Numbered from the stretch's first letter, positions 6,030-14,782 are shown. The stretch is DNA of 64,000 bases from Roseovarius pacificus (GCF_900142665.1 NZ_FRBR01000008.1:1-64000); one strand, 5' to 3'. Notes: generated from the letters alone by a model not told the origin. Numbers and translations: made by a program.

Positions 6030-7883
6030 ATGCAAATCGAAACTCTCCAACATGTCTACCAACTGCTGCCAGATATCTACTCGGAAACCTCGCGGGACGC
6101 GTATCGCGCCGCCTTCCGGCGCGCGGAGCGCCTGACGAACAAGAAGCTCTCGCAACTTGCGGCGGACGAGCGGGCGTGGGAGCAAGAGCTCTCGAAAATC
6201 GTCTGGGCCGGCGAATTCCGCGCAAAGACTCCGGAAGCTGCCGAGCGCGCGTTCGAGACCTGGGGCGGCAAGATCCCCGCGGCGATCCGACGCGCGCGCA
6301 AACATACCGGATCGGGTCCGGCCGGCGATCGCGACGCGCAGGGCGCTTGGGACCGGATCGCGGACTATGTGTCCGACGTGGAGAACTGCTTCGACGAGAC
6401 GGGCCAGAGGATTCTGCCCAACATGTCGGGCCTGTCGATCGCAAATCTGCGCGCGCGGCTGGGGCACATGCGTCCGCAAACGGTGGACACCGAAGGTGCA
6501 ATCGAGGCACTGAGGAAGCTCCCAGCGGACAAGACGGAGAGCTATCGGAATGCCGTGCGGTTTTTCAACCGCTTGATCCGCGAACAGAACTGTCACGCGC
6601 CCATCGCGGACCTGCTGCCGAATTCACCGGTGGGGACGTTGCCCACGCGGCGCGATGCGCCGATCGACTGGTCACTCTTCTCGCAAGAGTTCCTCGACGC
6701 TCGTGACACCGCGCTGGACGAAGCGGTGGGGACCGAGGCCGACAAGAAAAGCTCCCGCGCCGCCCGGATTTCCGCGCGGCGTCAAAACAAGCGTACGCGC
6801 CGGCGGCGCGTCTTCAACCCGGACGCAACGCGGAAAAACTACGTCCGGTCGCTGTCCTGGCTTGCACGTCATGCCGAAGCAGAACGCGCGGATGTCTACG
6901 ATGTCAAAACGCTCGGTGATCTCGTCACGGAAGAACGCGTCGAAGCGGCGGTCAACCGCTTCATTGCGCGCAGCCAGTCGGACGAGGAGCTCCGCGATAC
7001 GAAACAGACGAGTTCGCTCAAAAGCTACCTGTCAGCTCTCGTGTCGCTTGTGCGCCGCAACGGAATGGACGAGGACCTGGTCTTCGCGCTCGAGGATATC
7101 GCGGATGACCCGGACTATGTCTCGGATCGTGCGGGTGAGATGTCCGCGACCCGCGAGGAGTTCATCCGTCTTGTCGATCGCGACCCGGCGATCGTGCGAG
7201 CGATCGTCGCAGGTCCGGAGACGCTCATGAAGGAGTCCCGGCGGGGTTTCGATCGCTGGGAGCGGTCGCGTGACTCTCAGCAAGCCGAAACCCTCCATCT
7301 TTCGGTCGCGTCTGCCGCGATGGCCGTGCAACTGGCGCGGCCGCTTCGGACGCGCAACGTCAACGAGTTCGACGCGGGCGGACAGGGGGCGGATCTCATC
7401 GCCCCGCGCCGCGCGGGCGCCCAGGCCTGGATCGAGATCGATCGAACGAAAGTGAAGAACCGCCGCGCGATCGAGGGCCCGGTGCCGGAGTGGCTCTGGG
7501 CGGTTCTGGAAGCCTGGCAGGACGAAGGCCGGCCGCTCTGGATCGCGCGGCACAAGAAGACCGGATGCCGCGACACCGATGCCCTCTTTCCCGGAACGCG
7601 GGGCGGCTATCTCACGCGCTCGACATTCAACAAGTGCTGGAACCGGGGCATGTCGCGCCTTGGGCTTACCGGGCTCACGCCACACATGATGCGTCACGTT
7701 GCGGCCACACTCTATCTCGCGGTGCATCCCGGCGACTATCATGTCGTCGCAGCGCTGCTCTGCGACGAGTTGAAGACCGTCGAGCAATTCTACTCTCGGG
7801 GAGAGGGACGGGCGGCCGCCGAACTCTTCGCGCAGGTGCTGGAAGACCTGCATCCCACTTTGCGCTTGCGGGGGGCCGCGTGA
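6030..7883 (+). CDS. Large tyrosine recombinase, first of a pair
   Basis: A 617-residue protein with AAGGAAAA before ATG 6030. The C-terminal catalytic domain shows the tyrosine-recombinase signature: an arginine in RPLRTRN near residue 438, a lysine-containing strand (KVKNRRAIEGPVP), HMMRHVAATLYL (the H-x-x-R box) near 552, and the likely nucleophile tyrosine in VEQFYSRG near 588. The usual second histidine (GH box) is replaced (LLCDELK), which some family members tolerate. The long N-terminal part (about 400 residues, charged and helical) far exceeds a normal SAM-like domain. The stop overlaps the start of the second recombinase by one base (TGATG), so the two are translationally coupled and may act as a heteromeric pair. 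Confidence 0.75.
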   Translation: MQIETLQHVYQLLPDIYSETSRDAYRAAFRRAERLTNKKLSQLAADERAWEQELSKIVWAGEFRAKTPEAAERAFETWGGKIPAAIRRARKHTGSGPAGDRDAQGAWDRIADYVSDVENCFDETGQRILPNMSGLSIANLRARLGHMRPQTVDTEGAIEALRKLPADKTESYRNAVRFFNRLIREQNCHAPIADLLPNSPVGTLPTRRDAPIDWSLFSQEFLDARDTALDEAVGTEADKKSSRAARISARRQNKRTRRRRVFNPDATRKNYVRSLSWLARHAEAERADVYDVKTLGDLVTEERVEAAVNRFIARSQSDEELRDTKQTSSLKSYLSALVSLVRRNGMDEDLVFALEDIADDPDYVSDRAGEMSATREEFIRLVDRDPAIVRAIVAGPETLMKESRRGFDRWERSRDSQQAETLHLSVASAAMAVQLARPLRTRNVNEFDAGGQGADLIAPRRAGAQAWIEIDRTKVKNRRAIEGPVPEWLWAVLEAWQDEGRPLWIARHKKTGCRDTDALFPGTRGGYLTRSTFNKCWNRGMSRLGLTGLTPHMMRHVAATLYLAVHPGDYHVVAALLCDELKTVEQFYSRGEGRAAAELFAQVLEDLHPTLRLRGAA

Positions 7884-9358
7884 TGCCACGCAAGCCCAAA
7901 AGCCGCGCCGCGCGCGCCGATGCGCTGCTAGTCGCAATGCCCAGTGTCCCGAGGGACGTGGCCGAACGTCTGCGCCAGGCCGCGCTCGTCAAGGATCTTG
8001 CGCCGCGGGGCATGCCCGCGGCGCTGGAGCGCTTCTTTTCCCGCCTGGCGACGGAGGGCCGCGCGCCGGAGTTCGCACAGGCAGAGGACTTTGCCGCATC
8101 GGCGCAGAGCCGGACGGTGTTCCGCACGCTCTTGACGGCGCTGTCGCGGTTCGCGCCGGAGGTGCCGACCGCGGCGGCCGTGCCGGTCAAGCGCGACTGG
8201 GACGCCTGGCTCAACGGGCGGTACAACGCCCGCACGCCGCGTCCGCGCCGCTCGCGCCGCGAAGCCCTGAGGCCCGAGGATTGGCCCGAGCCCTGGCGCG
8301 ATACCTTGGCGTGCCTCGAAAAACGCGTTCGTCGCGACGGGCGGCGGTATCGTCCCCTCGCGCCGAAAACCCGGGACGCGGTGGTCCAGGCGGTCGGTCT
8401 CCTTGCGCTTGCGCGGGAGAATGTGATCGCCGAAGGCTGTGAGCCTGGCAACGGGTTCACGCCAGAGCTCGCGGAGGCGTTTCTCGGCTTCCTCGTCGAC
8501 CGTGTAAACCCGGCAAGTGGGGAGTTCATCCGGTTCGGGACAATCGCTGATTATTTCGAGCGCGTGATGCGTCTTGCCGCCCGGGCCGAACTCTACGAGC
8601 CGGACGGTGAAGCCTCCTTCGGAGAGATCCTCGCAGCTTGCCGCGCGGAGGAGGCTGAAGAGACCCCGGCAAAGCGGGCCGCGATGCGCGCGTTCCGCGA
8701 GACGCACGGGCTTGAGGGCGTTCTCGAGGCCGCCGTCGCTGCAAGCGAGGAGGCGCGCGATCTGCCCGGGCATTCGGACAAGGCGGCCCGCCTGCGGCGC
8801 AAGGCGGTCGTCTTCGCGCTTCTTGTCAACGGTGCGGACCGGCAGGGAGATCTGTCCGAGTTCCGGATCGGGCGGGAAATCGTGCGCCGGGCGGACGGAT
8901 CCTGGGAGCCGGCGTTCCGGCAATCGAAGACGGCCCGCTGGAAAGAGAACGGTCCGCTCTGGGGGCTGACCGGTTTGCTCATCGATGCCCATGTGCTCGA
9001 GGGCCGACCGGCCTGGTGCATCGAGACCCGCATCGCGGAGCTCGATGGGTGCAATCTCCTGAGCCTGCGGCCGGAAGGCTTCGACACGTATCACGCGTCC
9101 AAGCTGCTCCGCGAGGCGTTCGAGATATCCGGGCATCTCATTCGGACAGCTGTCACCGACCTGCTGCGCCGCCATCGCCCCGATGCCGCCTGGGCCGTCC
9201 AGAGATTGCTGGGACACTCGGTCGAGTGGATGCAGGAAAGCTATCGCAGTGAGTTCGCGGAAGTTGCCAGCGTGGAGAAATACCATGCCGCTCTGGAAAT
9301 GCTTGTTCGGAAAGAAACATCTCCGGCTTCGTCGCCAAGGCGACGAAATCGCGGGTGA
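7883..9358 (+). CDS. Second tyrosine recombinase of the pair
   Basis: A 491-residue protein starting at ATG 7883 (MPRKPKSRAARAD), overlapping the stop of the first recombinase. Catalytic residues appear in order: arginine in NGADRQGDLSEF near residue 319, lysine in RQSKTARWKENGP, the H-x-x-R box HLIRTAVTDLL near 418, GH in LLGHSVEW near 443 and the tyrosine in MQESYRSEF near 453. The active site looks complete, unlike that of the first protein, which lacks the GH histidine. The sequence is not close to the first recombinase, so it is not a recent duplicate. The pair resembles multi-recombinase cassettes of mobile elements, but only two genes are present. Excision, inversion or cassette capture are possible roles, and the substrate is unknown. 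Confidence 0.75.
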   Translation: MPRKPKSRAARADALLVAMPSVPRDVAERLRQAALVKDLAPRGMPAALERFFSRLATEGRAPEFAQAEDFAASAQSRTVFRTLLTALSRFAPEVPTAAAVPVKRDWDAWLNGRYNARTPRPRRSRREALRPEDWPEPWRDTLACLEKRVRRDGRRYRPLAPKTRDAVVQAVGLLALARENVIAEGCEPGNGFTPELAEAFLGFLVDRVNPASGEFIRFGTIADYFERVMRLAARAELYEPDGEASFGEILAACRAEEAEETPAKRAAMRAFRETHGLEGVLEAAVAASEEARDLPGHSDKAARLRRKAVVFALLVNGADRQGDLSEFRIGREIVRRADGSWEPAFRQSKTARWKENGPLWGLTGLLIDAHVLEGRPAWCIETRIAELDGCNLLSLRPEGFDTYHASKLLREAFEISGHLIRTAVTDLLRRHRPDAAWAVQRLLGHSVEWMQESYRSEFAEVASVEKYHAALEMLVRKETSPASSPRRRNRG

Positions 9359-9683
9359 CGCAACGACGGGTCGCCGCTGTTCTCTGTGCAAGGCAGTGGC
9401 GAGCTGTTGGTCGTGCGATCGGATCTTGGGACCACCCGCTTAGGTGCCAGGGACGCCTTGCTGCGTTGATGGAAAAACTGCAACGCCGGGCGGGGCGCCG
9501 GTCTCATGGAAGATCGAAGTGCTGGCGTCGTTGGGGTCGGTCGGTAGGCGTAGATCGGCGTTTATCCGGCAGTGCCACTCCTGGCGCAGACAAAGCCACC
9601 ATCGGCATCGAACCCTACGGGCTGGCCAAGCGCACGTTTCGCAGGGCAGGGCAGCCTCGGTCCAAGCGACGAAGCGCGGATAC
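9359..9683. other. Gap after the recombinase operon
   Basis: About 325 bases between convergent genes. The open frames on both strands are arginine-rich and lack ribosome binding sites. I see no clear hairpin or repeat here. Confidence 0.4.
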
Positions 9684-10391
9684 TCAGAACTTGCGGTCGC
9701 GATATGCGAGGACGACCTGATCTTCATGATCGAGGAACGCATGTTGGTAAGACATGTGAACGGTATATCCGTGCACCCTGCGATTATCGAACCACTTCTT
9801 TGCCTGCTCCCGTTCAGCGCGCATCGCCGCGTCGTTGTCCTCTGCGAAGGCTTCATACGCCGCCAGTCGTTTCAGGCGGGCATGCGCGCTTTCCTCGGCA
9901 CGGGTGTGCAACTCGAGAGCGGCCACGGCGTTGAGGAGCTGCAGCGACATCGTTTCGTCGCGGGTAAAACGCCGGCAGACGTTGTCCAATGATTCCCACA
10001 GCTGTTCCAGTGCGCTGTCGGAGAGGTGTGCAAGTTCACAATTGCCGCGAGTCGCGCGGGCTTCGGCCTCCGCTTCCGAAATATGCTCGAGCAGCGGGCC
10101 AAGTTTACCTCGGACCGAGCGTGATCCGAGGACGTCGAGATCGCATGTGAAAGTCGGCGGATTTGTCCTTGGCCGGGGTTTAACATTTGAATCGAGCCTC
10201 ATCTTGCGCACGCGCATGTTCTTGTAGAACACGACGTGTCCGAGACACGGCACGCAGTAGTGAAGCGGCGCAAGTCGCTTTCGGGCTTCGTACACCTGCC
10301 ATTCGTCGTACTCCCGGTAAATGGGGTCGGCGGCCTTCTGCAGCTTCGATTTAAGGCGGTCGTACGTGTTGATAGGAGGGCATATCAGCAT
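9684..10391 (-). CDS. Unknown protein, copy A of a tandem paralogous pair
   Basis: Start ATG 10391 (MLICPPINTYDRLKSK) is chosen because AAGGAC precedes it and because its paralog at 10835-11596 begins the same way (MLIRPPVNTPDRLEIK). The protein has 235 residues and is soluble. Shared blocks include the N-terminal P-P-x-N-T-x-D-R-L, a Y/F..VPC.G.V.F.K.MRVR strand region near residue 50, GPLLEH followed by a helix E-A-E-A-R-A, and a C-terminal DQ(V/L)VLAYRDR. No catalytic motif is recognised. The family is unknown to me and is probably island-borne. Confidence 0.6.
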   Translation of the reverse strand: MLICPPINTYDRLKSKLQKAADPIYREYDEWQVYEARKRLAPLHYCVPCLGHVVFYKNMRVRKMRLDSNVKPRPRTNPPTFTCDLDVLGSRSVRGKLGPLLEHISEAEAEARATRGNCELAHLSDSALEQLWESLDNVCRRFTRDETMSLQLLNAVAALELHTRAEESAHARLKRLAAYEAFAEDNDAAMRAEREQAKKWFDNRRVHGYTVHMSYQHAFLDHEDQVVLAYRDRKF

Positions 10392-10687
10392 GTCGAGGTC
10401 CTTTTCTGGGCGGTGATGCACGGGATGTTGGTCTGTTTCGTGTTTCCCGGGATCGAAAACCCGCAGGTGGCTCCAACGCCAGCGGGGCGCCTGGACCACG
10501 GTCCAAGTCTCGCGGGCGCGGGCATCCGGGCGTTGCTTTGGTCATAGCGATTGGCGCGGAAATAAGACCCGGCCGGTCCGGAAGGCACCGCAACAGCGGC
10601 GACGTTGATGTCACGCGGAGCAGGGCCAGTCAGCGGAACGACGGGCAGGCGTCCGGACGTAGCGGATTTTTGCACGGAGATGGTCAT
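10385..10687 (-). CDS. Possible small upstream ORF
   Basis: A 100-residue frame (MTISVQKSATSGRLPVVPL) that stops seven bases inside the start of the copy A gene, as expected for coupled genes. The composition is proline-, alanine- and arginine-rich, and the ribosome binding site (GAAGAGCCC) is weak. No family is recognised. It could be a real leader gene of the copy A operon or a chance frame. Confidence 0.3.
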   Translation of the reverse strand: MTISVQKSATSGRLPVVPLTGPAPRDINVAAVAVPSGPAGSYFRANRYDQSNARMPAPARLGPWSRRPAGVGATCGFSIPGNTKQTNIPCITAQKRTSTC

Positions 10688-10834
10688 CGAGGGCTCTTCT
10701 TCGTTCGGTTCATAAAGAAGAGGTCGGATCGTTGACTTCAGCCGGAAGAAATTTCCCGAAAAAATGAAAATTGTTTCGCAGAGCCCCGGAGAAGAACGTG
10801 CTGTTGCCCATCAAGAGCGCCACTGGCATCGGTT

Positions 10835-11596
10835 TCACGGGGAAGGACGGTCGGGCGCCGCCCTCAGGCGCGTGCCGTCTATCCGACGGGTGCGGTCGCG
10901 ATACGCAAGGACAAGCTGGTCGATCTCCTCCATAAAACCAAAAACGGACGGCAGATGGACATTGCTGCCGCGCGCTCTCCGCTCGTCCAGCCAGGCTGTC
11001 GCGTTTCGGCGTTCTTCGTTCCTGATCGCCGCGTTTTCCGAGGCGAATGCCTGGCTCGCGGCCCCTCGTTTCATGCGCTGATGGGTGCTTTCGGAGAGCC
11101 GCGCTTCCTGCTCCAGCGATACGGCCGCACGCAGGAGCTGAAGAGAAAACCCGTCGTTTCCGTTGAACCAGGCGCTCGCGTCCTGCAGCGCGCGTGCGAG
11201 GCGCGTGAGTTCCTCATCTGGAACCTCGATCAGCTCCCAGTTTCCGGCGCTGGCGCGGGCTTCCACTTCGGCTCTGGCGACATGCTCGAGGAGCGGGCCG
11301 AGCGCGGACAGGTTCCGAACGAAGCACGCGCGGAAGACATCGAAGGCGCACTGGAAGACGCAGGTCTGCGGCACCTGGGGCCGATCCGTGTATTGAACGA
11401 GCGTCACCTGGCGCACGCGCATTGTCTTGAAAAACCGCACCCGCCCGACGCACGGCACGAGAAAATGAAACCGAGCAAGCCGCCGGCGTGCGTCGTTGAC
11501 GGTCATTTTCCCGTACTCACGGCAAATCGGGGCTGCGGCTTTCAAGAGCTTGATTTCAAGCCGGTCGGGCGTATTGACCGGAGGACGTATCAGCAT
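10835..11596 (-). CDS. Unknown protein, copy B of the tandem pair
   Basis: 253 residues from ATG 11596, with AAGGGAT upstream. It is clearly homologous to copy A along its whole length, though much diverged. The conserved blocks are the N-terminal PPVNTPDRL, FLVPCVGRVRFFKTMRVR, LGPLLEHVARAEVEARA and IDQLVLAYRDR. It has an extra C-terminal tail (RIDGTRLRAAPDRPSP). It lies downstream of the Rep-like gene on the same strand, 88 bases after it. Two diverged copies kept side by side suggest either subunits of one complex or selection for variation. No biochemical role can be read from the sequence. Confidence 0.6.
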   Translation of the reverse strand: MLIRPPVNTPDRLEIKLLKAAAPICREYGKMTVNDARRRLARFHFLVPCVGRVRFFKTMRVRQVTLVQYTDRPQVPQTCVFQCAFDVFRACFVRNLSALGPLLEHVARAEVEARASAGNWELIEVPDEELTRLARALQDASAWFNGNDGFSLQLLRAAVSLEQEARLSESTHQRMKRGAASQAFASENAAIRNEERRNATAWLDERRARGSNVHLPSVFGFMEEIDQLVLAYRDRTRRIDGTRLRAAPDRPSP

Positions 11597-11684
11597 AATG
11601 GCAATCCCTTTGATCTCGGTTGTCGATGAGAGATTGGCTCATATCGAGTTGCCCGAAATCGAAAGACCGCGGGATGACGCAACG

Positions 11685-12473
11685 TCAGGCAGGACCTTGA
11701 ACCCGGGTCCAGTGCTCACGCGCGCGCATTTCGCCGCGGGTCAATGCAACGGAGCTTCCGTTGAACACCGCAATGGGTGGCTTGTCCGCAACCCGGTGAT
11801 AGAGACGCCCGGGAAACCACGTCGTGGCGTCATGAGAGATCTTGACGCGCATGCGGATCACCGCGTCGCTCGCGAAATCCACTTCCGGGCAGAACAGGTA
11901 GCCATGCGGCAAGACGCGAGAGAGCTTGCACGCGGCGCCGATCCAGCGGCGCCGGTTCTTTGACCAGGGTGACGTGCCGGGATCGAGGCCTGGTATGTAG
12001 AATTCCGGGGCGTTGGCAGGCGCGTGCATCGCGACACGCGTGTAGAAGAGCAGCTGTGCGGAGGACGAGACGCAGGACAGCATCGACGTATCGATCATTG
12101 CGAACTGGCCGTTCTTCGGCCGGCTAGTATACGCTTCGATCACCGCACGAGGGAAGCGGAAGCTCAGATCGCGGGCACTGGCGCCGAGCTGGAAGCTTTC
12201 GATCAGCCTCGCGTCGCCGAGTTCGGACATCGCGGGCCCAATCGCGCGCAGGTCGTTTGTCGACCGTGGGAAAGCGCAGGCGATGAGTTTCCGCGACAGC
12301 ACGTCGAGGGAGCGCTGCACGGGGCGTGACATCGACGTTATTTTGAAAAACGGATGCTTGTCGGTGATAAAACACAAGGCGTGAAAGACACGAAGGGCAT
12401 CGAGGGAGAGATTTGCGTGCTCGACAAGCGCGACTAATTCCGCGGGGCAGAGGTATTCGTTGGATTCGGACAT
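11685..12473 (-). CDS. Unknown protein, possibly replication-initiator-like
   Basis: Start ATG 12473 (MSESNEYLCPAELV) is chosen over upstream in-frame ATGs, which fall in an AT-rich, non-coding-looking stretch; the ribosome binding site is weak. It has 262 residues. The helical N-terminus (ALVEHANLSLDALRVFHAL) is followed by a region with LLFYTRVAMHAP, FYIPGLDPGTSPW and PHGYLFCPEV. The layout of two winged-helix-like halves recalls plasmid Rep initiators, but this is a weak by-eye impression. It heads a leftward gene group with the two paralogs. It could also be an unrelated DNA-binding protein of the island. Confidence 0.5.
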   Translation of the reverse strand: MSESNEYLCPAELVALVEHANLSLDALRVFHALCFITDKHPFFKITSMSRPVQRSLDVLSRKLIACAFPRSTNDLRAIGPAMSELGDARLIESFQLGASARDLSFRFPRAVIEAYTSRPKNGQFAMIDTSMLSCVSSSAQLLFYTRVAMHAPANAPEFYIPGLDPGTSPWSKNRRRWIGAACKLSRVLPHGYLFCPEVDFASDAVIRMRVKISHDATTWFPGRLYHRVADKPPIAVFNGSSVALTRGEMRAREHWTRVQGPA

Positions 12474-12804
12474 GATGATCTCGGTTGCGTCGGTTTCTCC
12501 GGAGATGGATCCAAAGGCCGCCCGCACAAAATGCCGAACCGGCCGTGAAACCCGCCAACATGTCCGTATGATCTTCCCACATACCCGAAAGTTTTGTCTT
12601 TTTGCCCGGAAGAGCCGCGTGTGAATTCCGGGGTTTTGGCTTTGGTATCCGGAAATCTTTGCGACCTGCCCGAGAAATATGTGCAATATTCCGATAAATG
12701 TGCCGGTCCGGCCAGACAAGCCACGAAGATCATTCGGTTATCCGGCGCGAGAAACTCTCAGAATATAGAACCTCTACAGACCCCAAACAGAATGGATGGG
12801 TGGG
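12474..12804. other. Less GC-rich gap between unrelated segments
   Basis: About 330 bases, more AT-rich than the neighbours. It probably carries the promoter of the leftward Rep-like gene. Short related words (CCCGAAAG, CCGGAAGAG, TCCGGAAAT, CCCGAGAAA) recur between 12580 and 12690 but do not form a regular iteron array. At about 12805 the prolyl-oligopeptidase fragment begins abruptly. Confidence 0.35.
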
Positions 12805-13181
12805 GGGGTGTTATGCTTCGCTTCGATCGGTTCACCGGAAGCAAGCTATGGACACAGGAATTTGGCGATCCGGGCGTAGAGAAGGATTTTCGCAACCTGC
12901 CCGCCTACTCTCCGCTGCACAACGTTGGGAGTGAGTTGGACCACCCGGCCATCCTAGTTACCACGGGCGATACCGACGACCGCGTCGTGTCGGCGCATTC
13001 CTTCAAGTATGTCGCAACGCTGCAAGCGGCGGATATCGGTTCCGGGCCACATTTGCTTCGGGTCGAAACGCAGGCTGGGCATGGTGCGGGCAAGTCGACC
13101 GAAATGCTGATCGAGGAACTGGCAGACAAGTGGGTATTCGCCGCCCACTGGATAGGTCTGCACGTGTCCAGCCCAGACTGA
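12805..13181 (+). pseudogene. C-terminal fragment of a prolyl oligopeptidase (S9 family)
   Basis: The reading from about 12805 (MLRFDRFTGSKLW, FRNLPAYSPLHNV, HPAILVTTGDTDDRVV, HSFKYVATLQAAD, ETQAGHGAGKSTE) matches the end of S9A prolyl oligopeptidases. The catalytic aspartate (in DDRV) and histidine (in GHGAGK) are present. The propeller and the serine nucleophile region (GxSxGG) are missing, so the product could not be an active peptidase. The break falls just before the conserved V-M-L-R-F. The right side stops normally and is followed by the IS630-family element at 13192. It is carried inside the island rather than at its native place. Confidence 0.75.
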
Positions 13182-13264
13182 AACGCGCATTTAAAGCGTT
13201 TTGCATTTAATCTGAGGCATATCCGGCAGCTTTGAAGAAGTTCCAGCATTCGTCTGGATTGAAC

Positions 13265-13273
13265 ATGTCACAG
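13265..13273. repeat. Target-site duplication, left copy (ATGTCACAG)
   Basis: The identical nine bases stand immediately outside both ends of the nested element (13265-13273 and 14783-14791). Nine is longer than the 3-5 bp usual for IS3 members. Confidence 0.7.
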
Positions 13274-13346
13274 TGTGCGTCGTCAGATAATTTGGGACAC
13301 CTGAGCGGTTTTCCGTTTGGAGGCTCTGGCTCATCCTTGATTGAGT

Positions 13347-14327
13347 TTATGCGTGTTCGGTTTGATGGCGCAAGCGCCGGGTGAGCATGGTTTTCCGTTT
13401 GATCTCCTCTCGCTGTTTTAGGATCTGCTCTGCGCGCCCGAAGTAGACGTCGGCGGGCGTTAGGTTTCCAAGGCTCTCGTGGTAGCGTCGGCTGTTGTAA
13501 TATTCGACGAAGGCACTGATCTGGCGCTCGAGATCTCCGGGCAGGAAGTAATGCTCAAGCAGAACACGGTTCTTCATGGTCTGGTGCCAGCGCTCGATCT
13601 TGCCCTGGGTCTGCGGGTGGTAGGGCGCGCCTCGGACATGATCCATGCCCTTTTCGTTGAGGTAATCCGCCAAGTCCCCCGCGATGTAAGACGCGCCGTT
13701 GTCGCTGAGAAGTCTTGGCTTGGCGACCACGGTTGCGCAGTCACATCCCGAGGCCTCCAGCGCCAGGTCGAGCGTGGCGGTCACGTCCTCGGCCTTCATC
13801 GTCGTGCAAAGCTTCCAGGAGATGATGTAGCGGCTGTAATCGTCCAAGATGGTGCTGAGGTAGAACCAGCCCCAGCCCAGGACCTTCAGATAGGTGAAGT
13901 CGGTCTGCCACAGCTCGTTGGGGCGCGTAGTTTTGTCCCGGAACTCATTGGCCGCCTTGATCACGATATGCGCCGGTGCCGTGACCAGGTCTTCCGCCTT
14001 CAGGATTCGGTAAACCGATGATTCCGAGACAAAATACCGCTTCTCGTCGGTATATTTCACCGCCAGCTCACGGGGCGTCAGATCCTCATGTTCGAGTGCA
14101 AACTCGATAATGTCCGCCCGGCTCTCATCCGGGAGGCGGTTCCACACAGACCCCGGATGGGACGGCGTATCCTCAAGCGCGTCAAGCCCACCCTCGGACC
14201 AGCGGTCATACCAGCGGTAATAGGTCGTGCGTGGAATGCCGAGCATGGCCAGCGTCTGACGGGCGGGCAGATGCGAGGCTTCGACGGTGCGGATGATCTC
14301 CAGCTTTTCCGATGCAGGATACCTCAT
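13347..14327 (-). CDS. Transposase orfB, integrase core
   Basis: 326 residues. An N-terminal helix-turn-helix (LPARQTLAMLGIPRTTYYRWYDRW) precedes an HTH_21-like segment (ELAVKYTDEKRYFVSESSVYR) and the rve integrase core. The DDE residues are visible in WQTDFTYLKVLG, LLSDNGASY and GKIERWHQTMKN, the last followed by the conserved YNSRRYHESLGNLTP. No internal stop is present. The ATG overlaps the orfA stop (ATGA), so coupling by re-initiation is likely. Synthesis of a fusion by frameshifting is possible, but no slippery heptamer is obvious. Confidence 0.85.
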   Translation of the reverse strand: MRYPASEKLEIIRTVEASHLPARQTLAMLGIPRTTYYRWYDRWSEGGLDALEDTPSHPGSVWNRLPDESRADIIEFALEHEDLTPRELAVKYTDEKRYFVSESSVYRILKAEDLVTAPAHIVIKAANEFRDKTTRPNELWQTDFTYLKVLGWGWFYLSTILDDYSRYIISWKLCTTMKAEDVTATLDLALEASGCDCATVVAKPRLLSDNGASYIAGDLADYLNEKGMDHVRGAPYHPQTQGKIERWHQTMKNRVLLEHYFLPGDLERQISAFVEYYNSRRYHESLGNLTPADVYFGRAEQILKQREEIKRKTMLTRRLRHQTEHA

Positions 14328-14698
14328 GCCTCGTACTCCCCATCCCCGATCATGCTTTTTTTGAGCAGACGGTTTTCCAGAGTCAGATCAGCAACGACCT
14401 CCTTGAGCGCGGCCGATTCCGAGCGCAGCTCCTTGACCTCAGGCGATGTCGCCTGGCGGGCAGTATCCCCCGCAAGGCGTTGCTTGCCCGCTTCGAGGAA
14501 TTCCTTCGACCAAGTGTAATACAGGCTCTCGCTGATGCCTTCCCGGCGACACAGCGCGGCGATACTCTCCTCGCCGCGCAGACCAGCCAGCACGATCCTG
14601 ATCTTCTCTTCCGCAGAATAATGCTTGCGCGTCTTGCGCTTGATCCCTTTGACCAGCTTGTCGGCTGCGTCCTTCGATGTTCCGGATTTCTTGTTCAT
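14324..14698 (-). CDS. Transposase orfA, helix-turn-helix protein
   Basis: 124 residues. Residues about 25-65 (KHYSAEEKIRIVLAGLRGEES, ALCRREGISESLYYTW) form the HTH of the IS3 orfA / transposase_8 family, which binds the element ends. The C-terminal part (KELRSESAALKEVVADLTLENRLLKKSM) is a leucine-zipper coiled coil used for dimerisation. The gene directly precedes orfB and looks intact. Confidence 0.85.
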   Translation of the reverse strand: MNKKSGTSKDAADKLVKGIKRKTRKHYSAEEKIRIVLAGLRGEESIAALCRREGISESLYYTWSKEFLEAGKQRLAGDTARQATSPEVKELRSESAALKEVVADLTLENRLLKKSMIGDGEYEA

Positions 14699-14782
14699 CT
14701 TCGCCTCTTGATAGCTGCGATGAACCAGAAATCCTCCGTTACGAAAACCTCAAATCTGTCCCATAGGCGCTGACGTCAGACA

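Larger units (their letters stand above)
13274..14782 (-). mobile_element. Two-ORF IS3/IS481-like insertion sequence nested in the IS630 element
   Basis: The terminal inverted repeats are TGTGCGTCGTCAG at the left and, inverted, TGTCTGACGTCAG at the right, with a further shared TGGGACA inside. Length is 1509 bp. It carries a small orfA (14324-14698) and an integrase-core orfB (13347-14327) that overlap by ATGA. The two-gene layout fits IS3, while TGT ends and a 9-bp target duplication fit IS481 better. Both genes look intact, so this copy may be active and probably inserted recently. Confidence 0.8.

Noticed and set aside
5290-6596. Long minus-strand open frames across the repeat array and recombinase start
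   Set aside because: They overlap the strong rightward recombinase gene, have arginine-rich shadow composition and lack ribosome binding sites.
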